Part shown: in pieces, positions 1-6,677 of the stretch | Position numbering within the stretch: position 1 is the first letter of the stretch | Layout of the letters: every line of letters starts with the position of its first letter | NCBI GenBank assembly: GCA_036244855.1 | Contig: BQKZ01001623.1 | Coordinates: forward strand, 45,114-61,826 | Source: Temnopleurus reevesii | Lineage: Eukaryota > Echinodermata > Echinoidea > Temnopleuroida > Temnopleuridae | Length of the DNA stretch: 16,713 nt | Reading direction: 5' to 3' | Made by a program: the position numbers and the translations under genes | Notes under the pieces: model-generated | What the model was told of the DNA's origin: nothing | Database searches by the model: none | Seen by the model: only the letters and a program-made list of their open reading frames with translations

Positions 1-185
1 ATTTATTCATAAACAAGACTTTTTCCGACTGACGGACACTTTATGCTTTATTTTTCAAAGATAGCATTGGAATGGCATCCAAACAATTTTCTTTGGGTAG
101 GAGGGCCATAATTAAATACTTATATCTATTGTTGATTTGATTTATAATTAACTTACATTTTTTGTTTGTTTTATTTATCATTTAG

Positions 186-302
186 CTGATGATGACGAAC
201 AGGAGGGAAAGAGAAGAAGAACGAGTCAGAGTCCCAGAGTTTGAAGACAATGCTATGCTAAGATTCCTCATGGCGCATCTGAGGCATAGAGCTAGGAGAC
301 AG
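186..302 (+). CDS. Exon of an unrecognised protein-coding gene (copy 1)
   Basis: The segment is preceded by a T-rich tract ending in AG (184-185) and followed by GTAAAA after a CAG exon end, so both splice borders look real. It has 39 codons with phase 0 at both ends. The peptide begins LMMTNRREREEERVRV, an Arg/Glu-rich stretch, continues with PEFEDNAM and ends in an amphipathic basic helix, LRFLMAHLRHRARRQ. Joined in phase to the candidate terminal exons downstream (phase 0, starting AREAGDL), it gives a basic helix followed by an acidic serine tail. The ATG at 189 is probably not the start, because the exon is open to its acceptor and upstream exons would lie outside the window. A diverged second copy lies at about 995-1093. 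I do not recognise the family and assign no function. Confidence 0.5.
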
Positions 303-344
303 GTAAAAAATAGCAAATTATTTATCTCTCTTATTTTTAAGACA

Positions 345-1000
345 AAAGGAAAAAAAGGAGAAGAGAGAGAGAGAGGATGAAAACAAATATAAGAGGAGAA
401 AGAAGAGGAGTAAAAAGAGAAGAGAAGAGAGGAGACAAATAAGGAGAAGAGAGATAGAGAAGATGAGAGAGAGTATGAAAGAGGAGAGGAGAAAGAAGAA
501 AGAAATTAGAGAGATGATGAAAGAGAAAGGATAGGGGAGAGGCCAGAAAAAAAGTAGAAATAGATGGAAGAAGAGGAGAGAGAAGAGAAATATGAGCAAA
601 TAGGAGAGTGCCAGAGAGAAGAGGATAAGAAAGGGAATGAGAAGAATGAAAAAGTAGGAAGGGTAAGTGAAATTGGAGGGAAAAAAGGAGAGGAAAGAGA
701 AGAGGAGAAAAAAGAGAAGAGAGATGAGGAGACAAATAACAAAAGGAGATATAGATAAGAGGAGAGAGAGGACGAAAGAGGAAAGGAGAAAGAAGAAAGG
801 TTAGAAAGATGATGAGAGAGAAAGGATTTGGGAGACGAGAATAGAAGGGAAGAAGAGGAGAGAGAAAAGAGAGATGAGCAAAGAAGAGAGTGCCAGAAAG
901 AAGAGGAGAAGAAAGGCAATGAAACAAAAGAAAAGAGTAGGAAAGAAAAGCAAAATTGGTGGGAAAACAGAAGATTAAAAGGAGGGAAAGAGAAGGAGAA
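345..1000. repeat. Long polypurine (GA-rich) tract with two ~290-bp tandem units
   Basis: The plus strand is almost entirely A and G over about 650 bp, with GAGA, AGAGGAG and GAAGAAG blocks. It contains two diverged units: GAGACAAATAA recurs at about 431 and 729, AGATGATGA-GAGAAAGGAT at about 511 and 806, and GAGTGCCAGA-GAAGAGGA at about 605 and 887, giving a period near 280-300 bp. The tract lies between two copies of the same exon and could derive from the exon's own Glu/Arg-codon stretch. Open frames read from it (Lys/Glu/Arg-rich on plus, Ser/Leu/Phe-rich on minus) are composition artefacts. Confidence 0.8.
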
Positions 1001-1093
1001 TGTGTCAGAGGCCCAGAGTTAGAAGACATTAAAGACATTAATGCTGCGCGACGATTTCTCATGGCGCATCTGAGGCATAGAGCTAGGAGACAA
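995..1093 (+). pseudogene. Diverged second copy of exon 186-302 (pseudo-exon or alternative exon)
   Basis: The sequence from TGTCAGAGGCCCAGAG to the donor matches the 3' three-quarters of exon 186-302. The last 16 residues before the donor are nearly unchanged (RRFLMAHLRHRARRQ against LRFLMAHLRHRARRQ), and the donor AGACAA|GTAAAA is kept. The middle has a small insertion, so EFEDNAM becomes ELEDIKDINAA, and the frame stays open and in phase. The upstream side runs into polypurine sequence with no polypyrimidine tract, so a working acceptor is not obvious. An in-frame TAG lies at 938. Frame conservation argues for past function. Loss of the acceptor argues that it is now dead, or used only by an unusual splice. 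Confidence 0.55.
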
Positions 1094-1928
1094 GTAAAAA
1101 TAGCAAATATTTGTCCTTTATTTCTTGTTTAAATGTGATGTATGCTACTGTAGAGATGATTCCGTGAAAAGTGGCATATGCCTGTAAGAAGTTCCTTGTA
1201 ATTTGATGTATGTCAAAGATACTTTATGAGCATATATTTTAAAGGAATAGATTTTGTTTTTGGAGAGGTGGTACTTCAGATATCAAATCAATTCATATAA
1301 CACAGTTTTTCAATCAAAAATTAGAGTATGTGTAAAGTTAATTTGAATAAATTCAATACAGAAAGGGCTTATTAATCCAGTGAATAATTTTACTTTTAAC
1401 ATTTGATTAGCAGTTTTAGACATTGAGAAAACTTTTCCAATTCTTTACTATACAGTTCTATTAAAAAAAAAAAGCTACACAAAATACATTTTTCTATAGC
1501 AATCCTGCGAAAATGCATAGCAAATTGGGATGCGATACCGGGAAAATTATTCCCTGTAATCGCAAAACAAAAATAACACTGTGTATTCATTTTATTCGCC
1601 AGCACACTGCCTCACGATCCGGAACTACTGCTCGCCTATTTTAGAAACAAACGGTGCCAGACCCCGCTTTATGGTCCGTAGGATTGATTATTGGGGTCTT
1701 TGTTTATGATGTTCAAATTAGAATATACAAAAATATGTGCAAGAATCTGATCATCTCTCAATTTCATACACATTTATTTTTATGCCTTTATAGCCATTTG
1801 TGAATACATGTACTTTAGCTCGTTTTACGTTGATTTCTTTATCATGAACATAGCATCATAGGAAAAATGAATACCAGATATCAGAGGATTACTTAATGGT
1901 ATAATATATTCTATTGTTTCTATTATAG
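1094..1928 (+). other. Intron-like noncoding stretch before the exon array
   Basis: This is AT-rich sequence with no convincing exon. At 1257-1283 it carries one diverged copy of a short repeat (TTTTTGGAGAGGTGGT then CTTCAGATAT) that recurs at 15662 and 16139. A more GC-rich patch at about 1500-1690 has no clear ORF. The last bases form the T-rich acceptor of array copy 1. Confidence 0.6.
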
Positions 1929-1964
1929 GCAAGGGAGGCTGGGGATATGGATAGCAGTGAATGA
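1929..1964 (+). pseudogene. Terminal-exon copy 1, truncated by an internal deletion
   Basis: After TATTATAG the frame reads AREAGDMDSSE and then TGA. Compared with copy 8, bases are missing after AGCAGTGA, which brings in an early stop. The remainder of the long exon form (AGTCCAGC...CACAATGTGCAACATCCTAGG) is still present downstream but is out of use. This copy and copy 8 are the only two that keep the long 3' part, so they probably represent the ancestral ends of the array. Confidence 0.55.
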
Positions 1965-2093
1965 TAAATCTAGCGAGTCCAGCAACGATCTTCAAGGAGC
2001 ACAATGTGCAACATCCTAGGAAAAAAATACTGCTACTATTACAAGTGATTTACTTCATTGTAAAATATATTCTGTTTTTTCCCTTTATTACAG

Positions 2094-2126
2094 GCAAGGG
2101 AGGCTGGGGATCTGGAGAGCAGTGAC
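2094..2126 (+). pseudogene. Terminal-exon copy 2, 2-bp deletion
   Basis: The acceptor (CCCTTTATTACAG) is intact and the frame reads AREAGDLESSD followed by TGA. Loss of two bases from the GACTCTGA of the fuller copies makes GACTGA, so the acidic Ser/Glu tail is cut off. The rest of the exon sequence is preserved. Confidence 0.55.
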
Positions 2127-2224
2127 TGAAGATTCTAGCGAATCCACCTAGGAAAAAAATACTGCTACAATTACAAGTGATTTACTTGATTGTAAAATAC
2201 ATTCTGTTTTTTTCTCTATTACAG

Positions 2225-2257
2225 GCAAGGGAGGCTGGCGATCTGGATAGCAGTGAC
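2225..2257 (+). pseudogene. Terminal-exon copy 3, 2-bp deletion
   Basis: It has the same GACTGA truncation as copy 2 and reads AREAGDLDSSD then stop, behind an intact TCTCTATTACAG acceptor. The lesion shared with copy 2 implies the deletion spread by duplication or gene conversion. Confidence 0.55.
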
Positions 2258-2358
2258 TGACGATTCTAGCGAATCCACCTAGGAAAAAAATACTGGTACA
2301 ATTACAAGTGATTTACTTGATTGTAAAATATATTCTGTTTTTTTTTTCTCTATTACAG

Positions 2359-2418
2359 GCAAGGGAGGCTGGTGATCTGGATAGCAGTGACTCTGAAGAT
2401 TCTAGCGAATTCACATAG
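2359..2418 (+). CDS. Candidate alternative terminal exon, copy 4 (19 codons)
   Basis: Behind a TTTTTTTTCTCTATTACAG acceptor the exon is open in phase 0 and reads AREAGDLDSSDSEDSSEFT, then TAG. The SDSEDSSE segment has several S-x-x-D/E positions of the casein-kinase-2 type. The long C-terminal part found in copy 8 is deleted in this class. It joins in phase to the exon at 186-302. Expression is unproven. Confidence 0.4.
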   Translation, partial: AREAGDLDSSDSEDSSEFT

Positions 2419-2567
2419 GAAAAAAATACTGCTACAATTACAAGTGATTTACTTGATTGTAAAATATATTCTGNTTAGAACCGCTTGACGGATTTTTACC
2501 AAAGTTGGCTCAAGTATGTATATGCATGTGAGGATGAACTGATTAGCTTTTGGGTTCAGTGCGTCAA

Positions 2568-2580
2568 AGGTCAAAGGTCA
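2568..2580 (+). promoter_or_regulatory. DR1-type AGGTCA repeat in satellite unit 1
   Basis: AGGTCAAAGGTCA is a perfect direct repeat of the nuclear-receptor half-site with 1-bp spacing (RXR/HNF4/COUP-TF type in other animals). A third, imperfect half-site GCGTCA precedes it at the same spacing. That it acts as a binding site is inference only. Confidence 0.3.
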
Positions 2581-2728
2581 CAGGGCCAAAAAACTTGTAA
2601 AAAATCACCCAAAATAGCTTGTTACCGCAATAAGTTCAGAACCGATGTCCAGATTTTGACCAAACGTGATTCAAGTATGTCTAAGCATGTGAGGATGAAC
2701 TGATTAGATTTTGGGTTCAGTGGATCAA

Positions 2729-2741
2729 AGGTCAAAGGTCA
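2729..2741 (+). promoter_or_regulatory. DR1-type AGGTCA repeat in satellite unit 2
   Basis: A second perfect AGGTCAAAGGTCA lies about 160 bp after the first and is preceded by the imperfect half-site GGATCA. It belongs to the satellite unit. Confidence 0.3.
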
Positions 2742-2888
2742 CAGGGCAAAAAAACTGTAAAAAATCCCCCAAAATAGCTTGTTACCGCAATAAGTTCGAA
2801 CTGCGCTGTACAGATTTTGACCAAACTTGGCTACGTATGTATAAGCATGTGAGGATGAATTGATTTGATTTTGGGTTCAGTGGGTCAA

Positions 2889-2901
2889 AGGTCAAAGGTC
2901 A
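2889..2901 (+). promoter_or_regulatory. DR1-type AGGTCA repeat in satellite unit 3
   Basis: This is the third perfect AGGTCAAAGGTCA, preceded by GGGTCA at the same spacing, so three near-consensus half-sites lie in tandem. Unit 4 has only the decayed GGGTCAAAGGTTGC. Confidence 0.3.
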
Positions 2902-3193
2902 CTGGGCAGAAAAACCTGATAAAGCTCATTATTGTTATAACTTATAACATAAATATTGAACCAATATGTCTTTCAAACTTAGTGTATAGCTCAATTATAG
3001 CATGTGAGGAAGAACTGATGAGATTTTGGGTTCACAGGGTCAAAGGTTGCAGTGCCCAAAATTTGAAAAATGGTTTTGATTTCTGATGGCATGGAACAAA
3101 CAAGCCATACATATCTTTCTGATTGCGTGATGGCGGAGGCATAAATTTTGACCGTGCACGGTCTAGGATTCATCTAGTTTTTCTCTATTACAG

Positions 3194-3253
3194 GCAAGGG
3201 AGGCTGGGGATCTGGATAGCAGTGACTCTGAAGATTCTAGCGAATCCACCTAG
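3194..3253 (+). CDS. Candidate alternative terminal exon, copy 5 (19 codons)
   Basis: The exon follows TTTTTCTCTATTACAG, the first acceptor after the satellite. The open phase-0 frame reads AREAGDLDSSDSEDSSEST then TAG. It is the fullest form of the short class, with an acidic Ser-rich tail and no visible lesion apart from lacking the long C-terminus of copy 8. Confidence 0.4.
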   Translation, partial: AREAGDLDSSDSEDSSEST

Positions 3254-3327
3254 GAAAAAAATACTGCTACAATTACAAGTGATTTACTTCATTGTAAAAT
3301 ATATTCTGTTTTTTTTCTCTATTACAG

Positions 3328-3387
3328 GCAAGGGAGGCTGGGGATCTGGATAGCAGTGACTCTGAATATTCTAGCGAATCCACCTAG
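3328..3387 (+). CDS. Candidate alternative terminal exon, copy 6 (19 codons)
   Basis: The acceptor is intact. The frame matches copy 5 except for one substitution that changes SEDSS to SEYSS, and it ends in TAG. Its downstream spacer carries ACTGGTACAATTAC, the marker shared with copy 3. Confidence 0.4.
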   Translation, partial: AREAGDLDSSDSEYSSEST

Positions 3388-3463
3388 GAAAAAAATACTG
3401 GTACAATTACAAGTGATTTACTTGATTGTAAAATATATTCTGTTTTTTTTTTCTCTATTACAG

Positions 3464-3523
3464 GCAAGGGAGGCTGGTGATCTGGATAGCAGTGACTCTG
3501 AAGATTCTAGCGAATTCACATAG
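3464..3523 (+). CDS. Candidate alternative terminal exon, copy 7 (19 codons)
   Basis: It is nearly identical to copy 4, including GGTGATCTGG and the end SSEFT then TAG (GAATTCACATAG). This supports duplication of a three-unit block. The acceptor tract is intact. Confidence 0.4.
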   Translation, partial: AREAGDLDSSDSEDSSEFT

Positions 3524-3595
3524 GAAAAAAATACTGCTACAATTACAAGTGATTTACTTGATTGTAAAATATATTCTGTTATTCCTCTATTACAG

Positions 3596-3688
3596 GCAAG
3601 GGAGGCTGGCGATCTGGATAGCAGTGACTCTGACGATTCTAGCGAGTCCAGCGATGATCTTCCCAGAGCACAGTGCGCAACATCCTAG
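3596..3688 (+). CDS. Full-length candidate terminal exon, copy 8 (30 codons)
   Basis: Behind TTATTCCTCTATTACAG a phase-0 frame of 30 codons runs to TAG. It starts AREAGDLDSSDSDDSSESS and continues DDLPRAQCATS. This is the longest and least damaged copy and the likely ancestral terminal exon. Joined in phase to 186-302 it gives a basic helix followed by a highly acidic, CK2-site-like tail and a short Cys-containing end. No AATAAA follows before 4131 (GATAAA lies at about 3735), so the 3' end of any transcript is unclear. I do not recognise the protein family. Confidence 0.5.
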   Translation, partial: AREAGDLDSSDSDDSSESSDDLPRAQCATS

Positions 3689-4131
3689 GAAAAAAATACT
3701 GCTACAAATAGAAGTGGTTTACAGCATCCTATGAAAGATAAAATGCTGTTATTCATTACAGTATGGAAATGATGAATGTCTGATAGTGCTAATGTAAAAG
3801 CTATAGTCTGCATGAGGTCAAAGTTTGACTTTTCTGTTTCACAAGGCTTAGTGGAAGTGTTTCGCTCCAAATTTGACCAAGTGATGCATCTTTTTGCATG
3901 TGCATGATTTTGCGCATGCTGTACCTTATCTATGGAGTCAACTAACATCAGAAATTTGAATGTTTAAAAAATGCACTCAAAACACATGTCTTCACAAGTG
4001 GTTTTTCAATAGTATCTACACCATATATATTCCACTGATATTTTTTGTTTTCTTTCAAAATGTTTCTTTAGTGCGCCTCGAGCACGCGATTCATGTGGAA
4101 TTTTGGGTATAAAAATTACACTTTATCATTA
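3689..4131. other. Noncoding stretch after the exon array
   Basis: The unit's 3' flank (AGGAAAAAAATACTGC) continues briefly, then unique AT-rich sequence follows. I see no repeat, no convincing ORF and no canonical poly(A) signal. If copy 8 is used as the last exon, this would be 3' UTR and downstream DNA. Confidence 0.5.
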
Positions 4132-4301
4132 CAGTCTAACCTCGTTATAACGAGGTCATTGGGACCAGAGGAATTACCTCATATTGAAACCTTGTTGTAT
4201 CAGGGTCAAAATACAAAAAGATACAAAGAGTTAGGACCAGGAAAATTACCTTTATAACAAGAGCTCGTTATATCAGTGGTCTTTATAACGAGGTTTGACT
4301 G
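4132..4301. mobile_element. pogo/Tigger-like MITE (170 bp)
   Basis: The ends are CAGTCTAACCTCGTTATAAC and, as reverse complement, CAGTCAAACCTCGTTATAAA. The element is flanked by TA on both sides (4130-4131 and 4302-4303). CAGT termini, a CCTCGTTATAACGA-type terminal repeat and a TA target site are typical of pogo/Tigger (Tc1-mariner superfamily) elements. No transposase is encoded. Internally it repeats the end motif in degenerate form (CTCGTTATATCAG). Confidence 0.85.
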
Positions 4302-4898
4302 TATTATTCGTATTATTATTATTATACTGGGCACCACTATGGATATAATATCAGGTTTTAACACAAGAACTGATACCAATTGTTCTTGAAGTCTTTCTTA
4401 TATTTGTGAATCACCACCCAGGAAAAACTTAAAAATTAAATTAACAAGTCTCCAATAGGATGCATGTTTTAAAGTCTAGAAAGCTCTGTATTTTTTTTGG
4501 GGGGGGGGGGGGGTAGCACTTTGGATGAAAAGTACTTCCAGTTTATCAATATTTTCATTGAAATTGAAATGTTTAATTCCTCAATAGATGGAACATAAAA
4601 TTACAATTAGCTGCATACATAATCTATATTCTACACAGAAATGGATGTACTGAAAAAAAAAAACTTTGCAGATCATAGACATGTCGAGAAATATGACACA
4701 AAAAAGTGATTAATGGTTCATTTACCTAAACCTTTTTTGCTTAAATTTTTTTATTTTTGTGCAATAATGATTTAGAGAAAGGAAAATATTATGCCTCATG
4801 ATGTTTTCGTCTTGATTTAGAATAGTATTTTAGAAACTAAGTAATAGCCCTCCTGCTAAGCCTAGTTTATTTCTCATTGCAGTAAGACATTCTTTGTA
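4302..4898. other. Noncoding AT-rich stretch with a poly(T)/poly(G) run
   Basis: A short (ATT)n run follows the MITE. A T8 run followed by 15 consecutive G lies at 4491-4513. No gene or further repeat was recognised. Exact homopolymer length should be treated with caution. Confidence 0.6.
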
Positions 4899-5054
4899 CA
4901 GTGGAAAATCGGTATAACGAGGTGCTTGGGGTGATCAAAAATACCTTGTTAGCAGGATTGAAAAACATTAAGTTGTAAAGAGCTGGGTCCAGATTTTTCC
5001 TCTTTATAGCAGATATTTTGTTATATCAGATCTCTTTATAGCGAGTTTCAAATG
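4899..5054. mobile_element. Second pogo/Tigger-like MITE (156 bp, more diverged)
   Basis: It begins CAGTGGAAAATCGGTATAAC and ends with the degenerate complement TCTTTATAGCGAGTTTCAAATG. TA flanks both ends (4897-4898, 5055-5056). It shares the internal GTTATATCAG...CTCTTTATA block with the element at 4132-4301, so both belong to one family. The end CATT in place of CAGT suggests an old copy. Confidence 0.7.
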
Positions 5055-5983
5055 TATAATCATATTTGCATTTCGCACACATGCCAAACAAAAATCATAT
5101 TCCCATTTTTTTCTTTTCTCTTTCAATGGGGTAGAACACCAAGATACTGTATTACATCGCACCTGAAATGTAAATTGCTCGCTGGTAATTATCTATCCAC
5201 GACCATCAATGGCACATCTGTCACATTGTATGGAATATTAACTGTTTTCCATGAAAAGTAATTGAATAATGAAAGGTTTTACGACAACAGGTGGATTTAC
5301 ATCAAAATAATTTCTGTTATACGACAAACGATACGATTTTTGGTTGGTATCTCTGACTTTAGCATGTTATATTTTATACAGCCATGTGTGTGTGCATGTA
5401 TTGGTAAATTGTGTGCATATCTTATGAAATATTACCACGCCTATGCTAAGCAGGGAAATGTGTAATTTTAAAAAATCTGAGAAATTTGAGTTGTATATAT
5501 TTTTTTTTTACTAAGAATAAGTGAATATTGAAAGCAAACTTTATAAAAAATCTGATTGATTTCAAGACATTTTCTTTTAAATTTCATCATGGATGCCATT
5601 TTCCCAATTCTTTTTAAAAAAGAAAACCACAACAGTGGTTCATAAGTTTTTCTAATCATGTGAATCTGTCAGATTGCATGGTCTTAATCTGTGAAAGTAA
5701 TATATTTGAGCATGATGATGTGAACTTGAATTTATTCTACAAAGCATAATCGATTGATGAAATATTCATATTCAGTTTGTTTTATGTGTTACATGAAAGA
5801 AGATTTTGTCAAAATGGCATGTGCTTATCTGATTGGTATTGTTATATATGGATATTTTGCATTGATTAATATGCGGTTTCAATCTGTTTATTATCTCAAA
5901 TAATGGAATTTGAAAAATGGGTTGCAATTTTATAACTTGTATTGACCCTTCTAAGAAGGATGTTTTACAAGGGGAACCCGCAC
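5055..5983. other. Noncoding AT-rich stretch
   Basis: Only short open frames of low-complexity composition are seen, and I found no splice-supported exon that I would defend. A pyrimidine tract and AG at about 5105-5134 precede a frame of only a dozen codons. Confidence 0.5.
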
Positions 5984-5987
5984 CTGG

Positions 5988-6167
5988 GGGGTGTTGTTCA
6001 AAAGTTGCAAATGATCGCAAGTTGCAGTTGATCGGAACGCGCCAATAAAAATCATTGTTTCACGCCCGTCTTGTTAAATGCGCGCACCATGCGCAAATGA
6101 AAATGTGCGTCAGAATTAACAAAGTTGCAGTTGATTTGCAGTTAATCATGTTTTGGACAACACCCTA
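5988..6167. mobile_element. GGGTGTTG-ended MITE, copy 1
   Basis: The left end is GGGGTGTTGTTCAAAAGTTG. The right end, GGACAACACCCTA, reads TAGGGTGTTGTCCAAAAC on the other strand. The flanking bases are identical on both sides (CTGG at 5984-5987 and 6168-6171), consistent with a 4-bp target-site duplication. The internal blocks CAAGTTGCAGTTGATCGG, CGCCAATAAAAATCATTGTT and GCGCGCACCATGCGC are shared with the nested copy at 6347. No coding capacity. Confidence 0.85.
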
Positions 6168-6247
6168 CTGGATTTATTGTGCTTCCAGTATACGAAAAAA
6201 TAGAGCCCGAGATGAACAAACTGTGAAAAAGTGATTAATTAGATATT

Positions 6248-6570
6248 GCCCCGGTCACATAGAGCCCCCAAAGCAACAGAATTTAACACGACTCTTTGTT
6301 AATTCACAGTTAACTGCCTTAGAACAACTACAGTTAACTCCCTTAGGGGGTGTTGCTCAAAAGTTGCAATTGATCGCAAGTTGCAGTTGATCGGGACGCG
6401 CCAATCAAAATCATTGTTTCATGCGCGTCTTATGAAATGCGCGCACCACGCGCGAATGAAACTGCGCATTACAATCTGCAAGTTGCAGCTGATTTGCAGT
6501 TGATTTTGAGCAACACCCTATTAGAGTCGTGTTGAATCGTGTTGCTTCCAGGCCCCTATGTGACCGGGGC
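6248..6570. mobile_element. GGTCACAT palindromic MITE, copy 1, split by a nested element
   Basis: The ends are GCCCCGGTCACATAG and CTATGTGACCGGGGC, perfect reverse complements. Inside them lie GCAACA-GAATTTAACACGACTC and its complement GAGTCGTGTTGAATCGTGTT. A 174-bp GGGTGTTG-ended MITE is inserted in the middle at 6347-6520. Without it the element would be about 145 bp, close to the undisturbed copy at 6678-6805. It is non-autonomous and nearly all inverted repeat. Confidence 0.85.
6347..6520. mobile_element. GGGTGTTG-ended MITE, copy 2, nested
   Basis: The terminal repeats are GGGGTGTTGCTCAAAAGTTG and, complemented, TAGGGTGTTGCTCAAAATC. TTAG flanks it on both sides (6343-6346 and 6521-6524), the second case of matched 4-bp flanks in this family. 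It sits inside the GGTCACAT element, so it inserted later. Confidence 0.85.
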
Positions 6571-6677
6571 TTAAGAGTCGGTGCTTTTGAGTCAATCTCC
6601 TTGCGTTTCCAGTCCAAATAATTAGCATTGAGAGCAAAAAGAGAATTTCGTGTAATATGAAGTGTATCAACTATAAG

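Larger units (their letters stand above)
2475..3172. repeat. ~160-bp satellite array, four units, inserted in the exon array
   Basis: Four units are recognisable by TTTTGACCAAACNTGG, CATGTGAGGATGAACTGATT, TTTTGGGTTCAG and a GTCAAAGGTCAAAGGTCA core. The core lies at about 2561, 2721, 2881 and, decayed, at 3038, giving a period of 160 bp. The left border follows TATATTCTG plus an ambiguous base (N at 2474) and the right border precedes TTTTTCTCTATTACAG, so the array sits in the T-tract of a terminal-exon unit. Short ORFs in it are by-products of the repeat. Repeats of this style with AAAGGTCAAAGGTCA cores are, from general knowledge, common in marine invertebrate genomes. Confidence 0.85.
1929..3688 (+). 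repeat. Tandem array of eight candidate terminal exons with their introns (~134-bp unit)
   Basis: Eight copies of one unit start at 1929, 2094, 2225, 2359, 3194, 3328, 3464 and 3596, spaced 131-136 bp except 165 bp after copy 1 and 835 bp across a satellite insertion between copies 4 and 5. Each unit has a T-rich tract (TTTTTTCTCTATTACAG or close), an exon beginning GCAAGGGAGGCTGG, an in-frame stop, then AGGAAAAAAATACTG and an AT-rich spacer. Copies 2-4 resemble copies 5-7 in order: copies 4 and 7 share GAATTCACATAGG, and copies 3 and 6 share ACTGGTACAATTAC. A three-unit block was therefore probably duplicated. I see no AATAAA inside the array or in the 440 bp after it. Confidence 0.85.

Noticed and set aside
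318..1062. Long minus-strand ORFs rich in Ser, Leu and Phe, and plus-strand Glu/Lys/Arg ORFs in the purine tract
   Set aside because: They follow directly from a polypurine/polypyrimidine strand that lacks stop codons in several frames. No splice borders or conserved domains are seen.
1500..1690. GC-richer patch with an exon-like frame after TTTATTCGCCAG
   Set aside because: The frames that follow the AG are only about 13-27 codons with no support. The minus-strand ORF at 1396-1605 has a low-complexity start.
2485..3086. ORFs of about 72 codons within the satellite (…FWVQCVKGQRSQGQK)
   Set aside because: The same peptide pattern recurs every 160 bp with the satellite unit and breaks in the decayed units, so it is a repeat by-product.
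3123..3734. ORFs running through the exon array (…GIWIAVTLKILAN…)
   Set aside because: They are the wrong frame of the exon units and the intronic spacers. The phase-0 frame with the acidic tail fits the splice sites.
3685..3948. 87-codon minus-strand ORF beside array copy 8
   Set aside because: No splice signals or recognisable family; composition fits chance in AT-rich DNA.
5105..5180. Pyrimidine tract and AG followed by a frame reading NTKILYYIAPEM
   Set aside because: The similarity to the kinase APE motif rests on three residues and the frame stops after 12 codons.
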